This document shows, in pieces, positions 61,812-64,000 of a DNA stretch of 64,000 nt (the first letter of the stretch is position 1; every line of letters starts with the position of its first letter). A model generated the notes under the pieces. The model ran no database searches and had not been told where the DNA came from. It was given only the letters and a program-made list of their open reading frames with translations. The DNA comes from Malassezia japonica (taxonomy: Eukaryota > Basidiomycota > Malasseziomycetes > Malasseziales > Malasseziaceae), in contig NC_083372.1 of the NCBI RefSeq assembly GCF_029542785.1, positions 930,001 to 994,000 of the forward strand, in the 5' to 3' direction. The position numbers and the translations under genes were made by a program.

Positions 61812-62699
61812 ATGCGACTGAGATGGATCGTGTGGTTGAGTAGCGCGCTCGCGGTTAGCGCACACGTCTCGAGTCCCGACATACCAAAGGTTCATGCTGG
61901 CGAGGCCCACCGTATTGCGAAGGACGACCCTTCCAAGGTGACCAAGTACGAGCCTGATCAAGTATACCACAAGGTATCGCTCGATCCCAAGCCTCGGCCC
62001 GGCGATAACACGTCGCTGGGCTGGGCCAACCCAAGTGACAGGAACGGAAGCATGTTGGATGTATGTAACCTATTCTCACACAGCTCGTTGGCAATGGGTA
62101 TCGTGAACCTATTAATGCCATCATTTCGGGTCAATCCGACCCAAGCGTTTTGAGCGAGCAGGGTCTTTTGGACTATGTGCGGTACGCAGCGAGTCTTACG
62201 CAGTTCAATTGGGTTCTCGTTTGAATGCCTACACATCCATCTTGGTGGTCTGCAACATGCGAACTTGGGCGACGGCAATGGTTGGGTGCCGCAACTGTTT
62301 GAGTACCGCAGCTTGCTCTTCCCTGGCTCGCCGGGTGTGTGGGTGGGCTCGTGCTGGGAGAGCTTGGCTGGAGGCAACCACTTTCGCGTATGGAAGCAGA
62401 ATGGCACGGAGGCGAACACAGGTGCCTGGTTCCTGGCCGTGTCGAAGGAGGAATCGGTGGCCGAGCAGCACACCATCATCCCGAATGGATACGACGTGGG
62501 ACGCGATTTGCTCGCCGAAGCGGCCACGCGGGGAGGGTCGTTTGGTGGGCACGCTTGGCGTGCCACCGTCGAATGGAAGACGGGGCTGTTGCCAGAGGGC
62601 AAACGCAGTACGTATTCCCAACTTATGCCAGGTATCAACCACAACATTTCCATCGATGGCCGCGTCGCTGTTCTTACTGTTAAACGTACTTCTATCTAG
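61812..62699 (+). CDS. Conserved secreted protein of unknown function
   Basis: 280 aa as annotated here with the last possible intron retained. Exons: 61812-62060, 62084-62181 and 62204-62699, with introns of 23 and 22 nt. A signal peptide (MRLRWIVWLSSALAVSA) is followed by a mature part with VGNGYREPINAIISGQSDPS, VLSEQGLLDYVRSIGFSFEC, HIHLGGLQHANLGDGNGW and LAGGNHFRVWKQNGTEANTG. It has the feel of a basidiomycete/ascomycete secreted family without assigned function. A further 24-nt segment (62608-62631) has perfect intron signals. Removing it keeps the frame and gives 272 aa. The stop is 4 bases from the convergent TANGO2 stop. Confidence 0.75.
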
Positions 62700-62703
62700 C
62701 TTC

Positions 62704-63725
62704 CTATAATGTCCATTCATATCGCCGCTGGAACTGCTTGCATGCCATTTCCCCTTCTTGCGGATGGGTAAAATCAATGCGCGTCGGAGGTGCATCACCT
62801 TGCAGACGGTATACATCGCGCTCCACATAAATTGCGCGTCGCGGTGAGGAACGTGTAATGAGCAGAACAGTCGAAGTACGCGTGCCGTACCACCCAACAG
62901 GGGTGGGTTGTTTGTTTGCCTTGTTCTCTTCTTGCTCTTTCAGCGTCGCAAATTGCGACCGATCAGCGCTGCTGGGCATCGGAACGGGGTCGACACAGAT
63001 GGTATTGCGCATATCTTCTTGAACGCGGGGCACCCCCGCAGAATAACTCAATATACCAAAGGTCTCCTCAATCAGATTCTCCATAGACGGTCGTTTCTGG
63101 AGAACGTCGTGCAGCATGGCCTGTGCGCGATGGACCTTTGGCCATGGCGTAGAGAGCGTGCTGTTACTCAAGGCATTTACATGTGGGCCGGCGCCCTGTG
63201 AGGGGGTGAGGATCTTTCCGCTGTACTTGTCGTCGCCCCGGTTCGTGACGTACCCAATGTGCGCACGGCCATCACTGATCGAGCCCAACATCAGGTTGAA
63301 GCCACCAAACTGTGACTTGTTCTCAGAGACATAATCAAGGTATCTTTGGATATCAGACGTCTTTGCAGCTGTTTTAGCATGCTCGCGGAGCCAGGAAAAG
63401 ACCAATTCACCCCGCGAATGCAATGGGCCCTTTTGCGCAGCTTTGACCGCGGCAGGCTCGGTAAAATTGGTCAGGATCGCGACAGAACCAGAGCGCGTCA
63501 TTCCGAACCAGGTACCCCCTGCTTTGGAATCTAATCCGCACATAATATCGCCCGGTTGTTCTGCGGCACTCGGCTCACCATTCGCGTCACGCCATTGCGC
63601 AGGTGAAGCAGGTCGGGCCAAGAACTCGTCACGATTGTCGGCTAGAATCCTAGCATTAGAAGATCCACCTTGCATACATACAAGCTATAATCTGGGTCAT
63701 CTGTAGCCCAAATCAAAATGCACAT
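62704..63725 (-). CDS. TANGO2/NRDE-family protein
   Basis: The product is 329 aa. Exon 1 (63725-63682) encodes MCILIWATDDPDYSL. A 32-nt intron (63681-63650, GTATGT donor, CTAAT branch site) joins it to exon 2 (63649-62704), giving ILADNRDEFLARPASPAQWR. The Cys at position 2 and the N-R-D-E box are the defining features of the Ntn-hydrolase-like NRDE/TANGO2 family. The middle has GGTWFGMTRSGSVAILTNF and GGFNLMLGS. Human TANGO2 is linked to Golgi organisation and mitochondrial lipid/haem handling; the fungal role is unknown. Length is slightly above the usual 270-300 aa. Confidence 0.9.
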
Positions 63726-63776
63726 CGTCCCAGACGATGGCCAAAAAGTTATTCAGAGCACGAAGAAATAAAAAAA

Positions 63777-63885
63777 TGCTCCCAACCTGGTTCGAACAGG
63801 TGACCTCAAGAAGGACTGAGGAATCCTATTGAAGGCAATTTTTGCTTACTTCAGTCTTGCGCTCTGCCAGCTGAGCTATAGGAGC
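63777..63885 (-). tRNA. tRNA-Phe (anticodon GAA) with 36-nt intron
   Basis: Acceptor GCTCCTA/TGGGAGC, D arm GCTC/GAGC, anticodon stem CAAGA/TCTTG, loop CTGAAG..., T arm ACCTG TTCGAAC CAGGT, discriminator A. Anticodon GAA = Phe. An intron of about 36 nt follows position 37. A T7 run follows on the minus strand. Confidence 0.92.
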
Positions 63886-63966
63886 GCACTTGTGCAATTG
63901 GCTGTGCCTTATACGTATACAAATGAGTCAACCTATCACGTGGCTCGTATTAACGATGCAAAAAAG

Positions 63967-64000
63967 TGCTCCCAACCTGGTTCGAACAGGTGACCTCAAG
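63967..64000 (-). tRNA. Second tRNA-Phe, 3' part only (cut by the window end)
   Basis: The 34 bases are identical to the 3' end of the tRNA-Phe at 63777-63885: acceptor 3' strand, T arm, variable loop and start of the anticodon stem. A T6 run follows on the minus strand. The 5' part lies outside the window, so the anticodon is inferred from identity. Confidence 0.8.

Noticed and set aside
1..64000. Transposons, CRISPR arrays, viral remnants, rRNA genes
   Set aside because: None was seen. All long frames resolve to host genes or their antisense shadows.

Overview
This window looks like nuclear DNA of a gene-dense, GC-rich basidiomycete yeast. The best fit is Malassezia (Ustilaginomycotina); I judge this from protein resemblance and architecture and could not run a search. 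The evidence is: fungal-type orthologues throughout, mostly tens to a few hundred bases between genes, intron-containing tRNA genes, and many spliceosomal introns that are extremely short. About half of the roughly 40 introns I could place are 22 or 23 nt long. No virus, transposon, CRISPR array or rRNA was seen.

Layout. 1-5.4 kb: COQ9 (partial), CIA1, CTK3, EAF6 and a secreted alpha/beta hydrolase. 5.8-15.5 kb: NOP4, then the co-oriented metabolic pair GDH2 (makes 2-oxoglutarate) and KGD1 (consumes it). 15.6-20.5 kb: SNC1, RPL17, a DUF1749 hydrolase, a protein kinase and a tiny HMG/YABBY-like protein. 20.5-31.4 kb: a paladin-type triple phosphatase-like protein, a chitin synthase, an extended NCE101 and a Pan1-like endocytic scaffold. 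31.4-40.2 kb: a tRNA-Arg, a WDR48/UAF1-like WD40 protein, CCT6 and KIN1 (frame broken). 40.2-45.5 kb: an unannotated stretch with a candidate structured RNA, a soluble cytochrome b5, GTP cyclohydrolase I, RPL23 and NUP85 (frame broken at its 5' end). 45.5-54.0 kb: SWC2/VPS72, a LisH-CTLH-CRA protein, DPB11, EFM7, PWP1 and RPF2. 54.2-64 kb: a tRNA-Val, a MARVEL-like membrane protein, RNR1 behind an MCB-rich promoter, the arrestin LDB19/ART1, a secreted protein of unknown function, TANGO2 and two tRNA-Phe genes.

Functional themes. Ribosome production: NOP4, RPF2 and PWP1 (the last two head to head), RPL17, RPL23. Chromatin and transcription: EAF6, SWC2, CTK3. S phase: RNR1, DPB11. Membrane traffic and polarity: SNC1, Pan1-like, LDB19, KIN1, chitin synthase. 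Mitochondrial and cofactor metabolism: COQ9, GDH2, KGD1, GTP cyclohydrolase I, CIA1. The neighbours do not form one pathway cluster; this is ordinary core-genome content.

Most unusual: the rigid architecture of the tiny introns, convergent genes whose stop codons touch or overlap, two frame breaks that look like single missing bases, an NCE101 carrying a hendecad-repeat tail, and a possible Pol III-type RNA between KIN1 and cytochrome b5.
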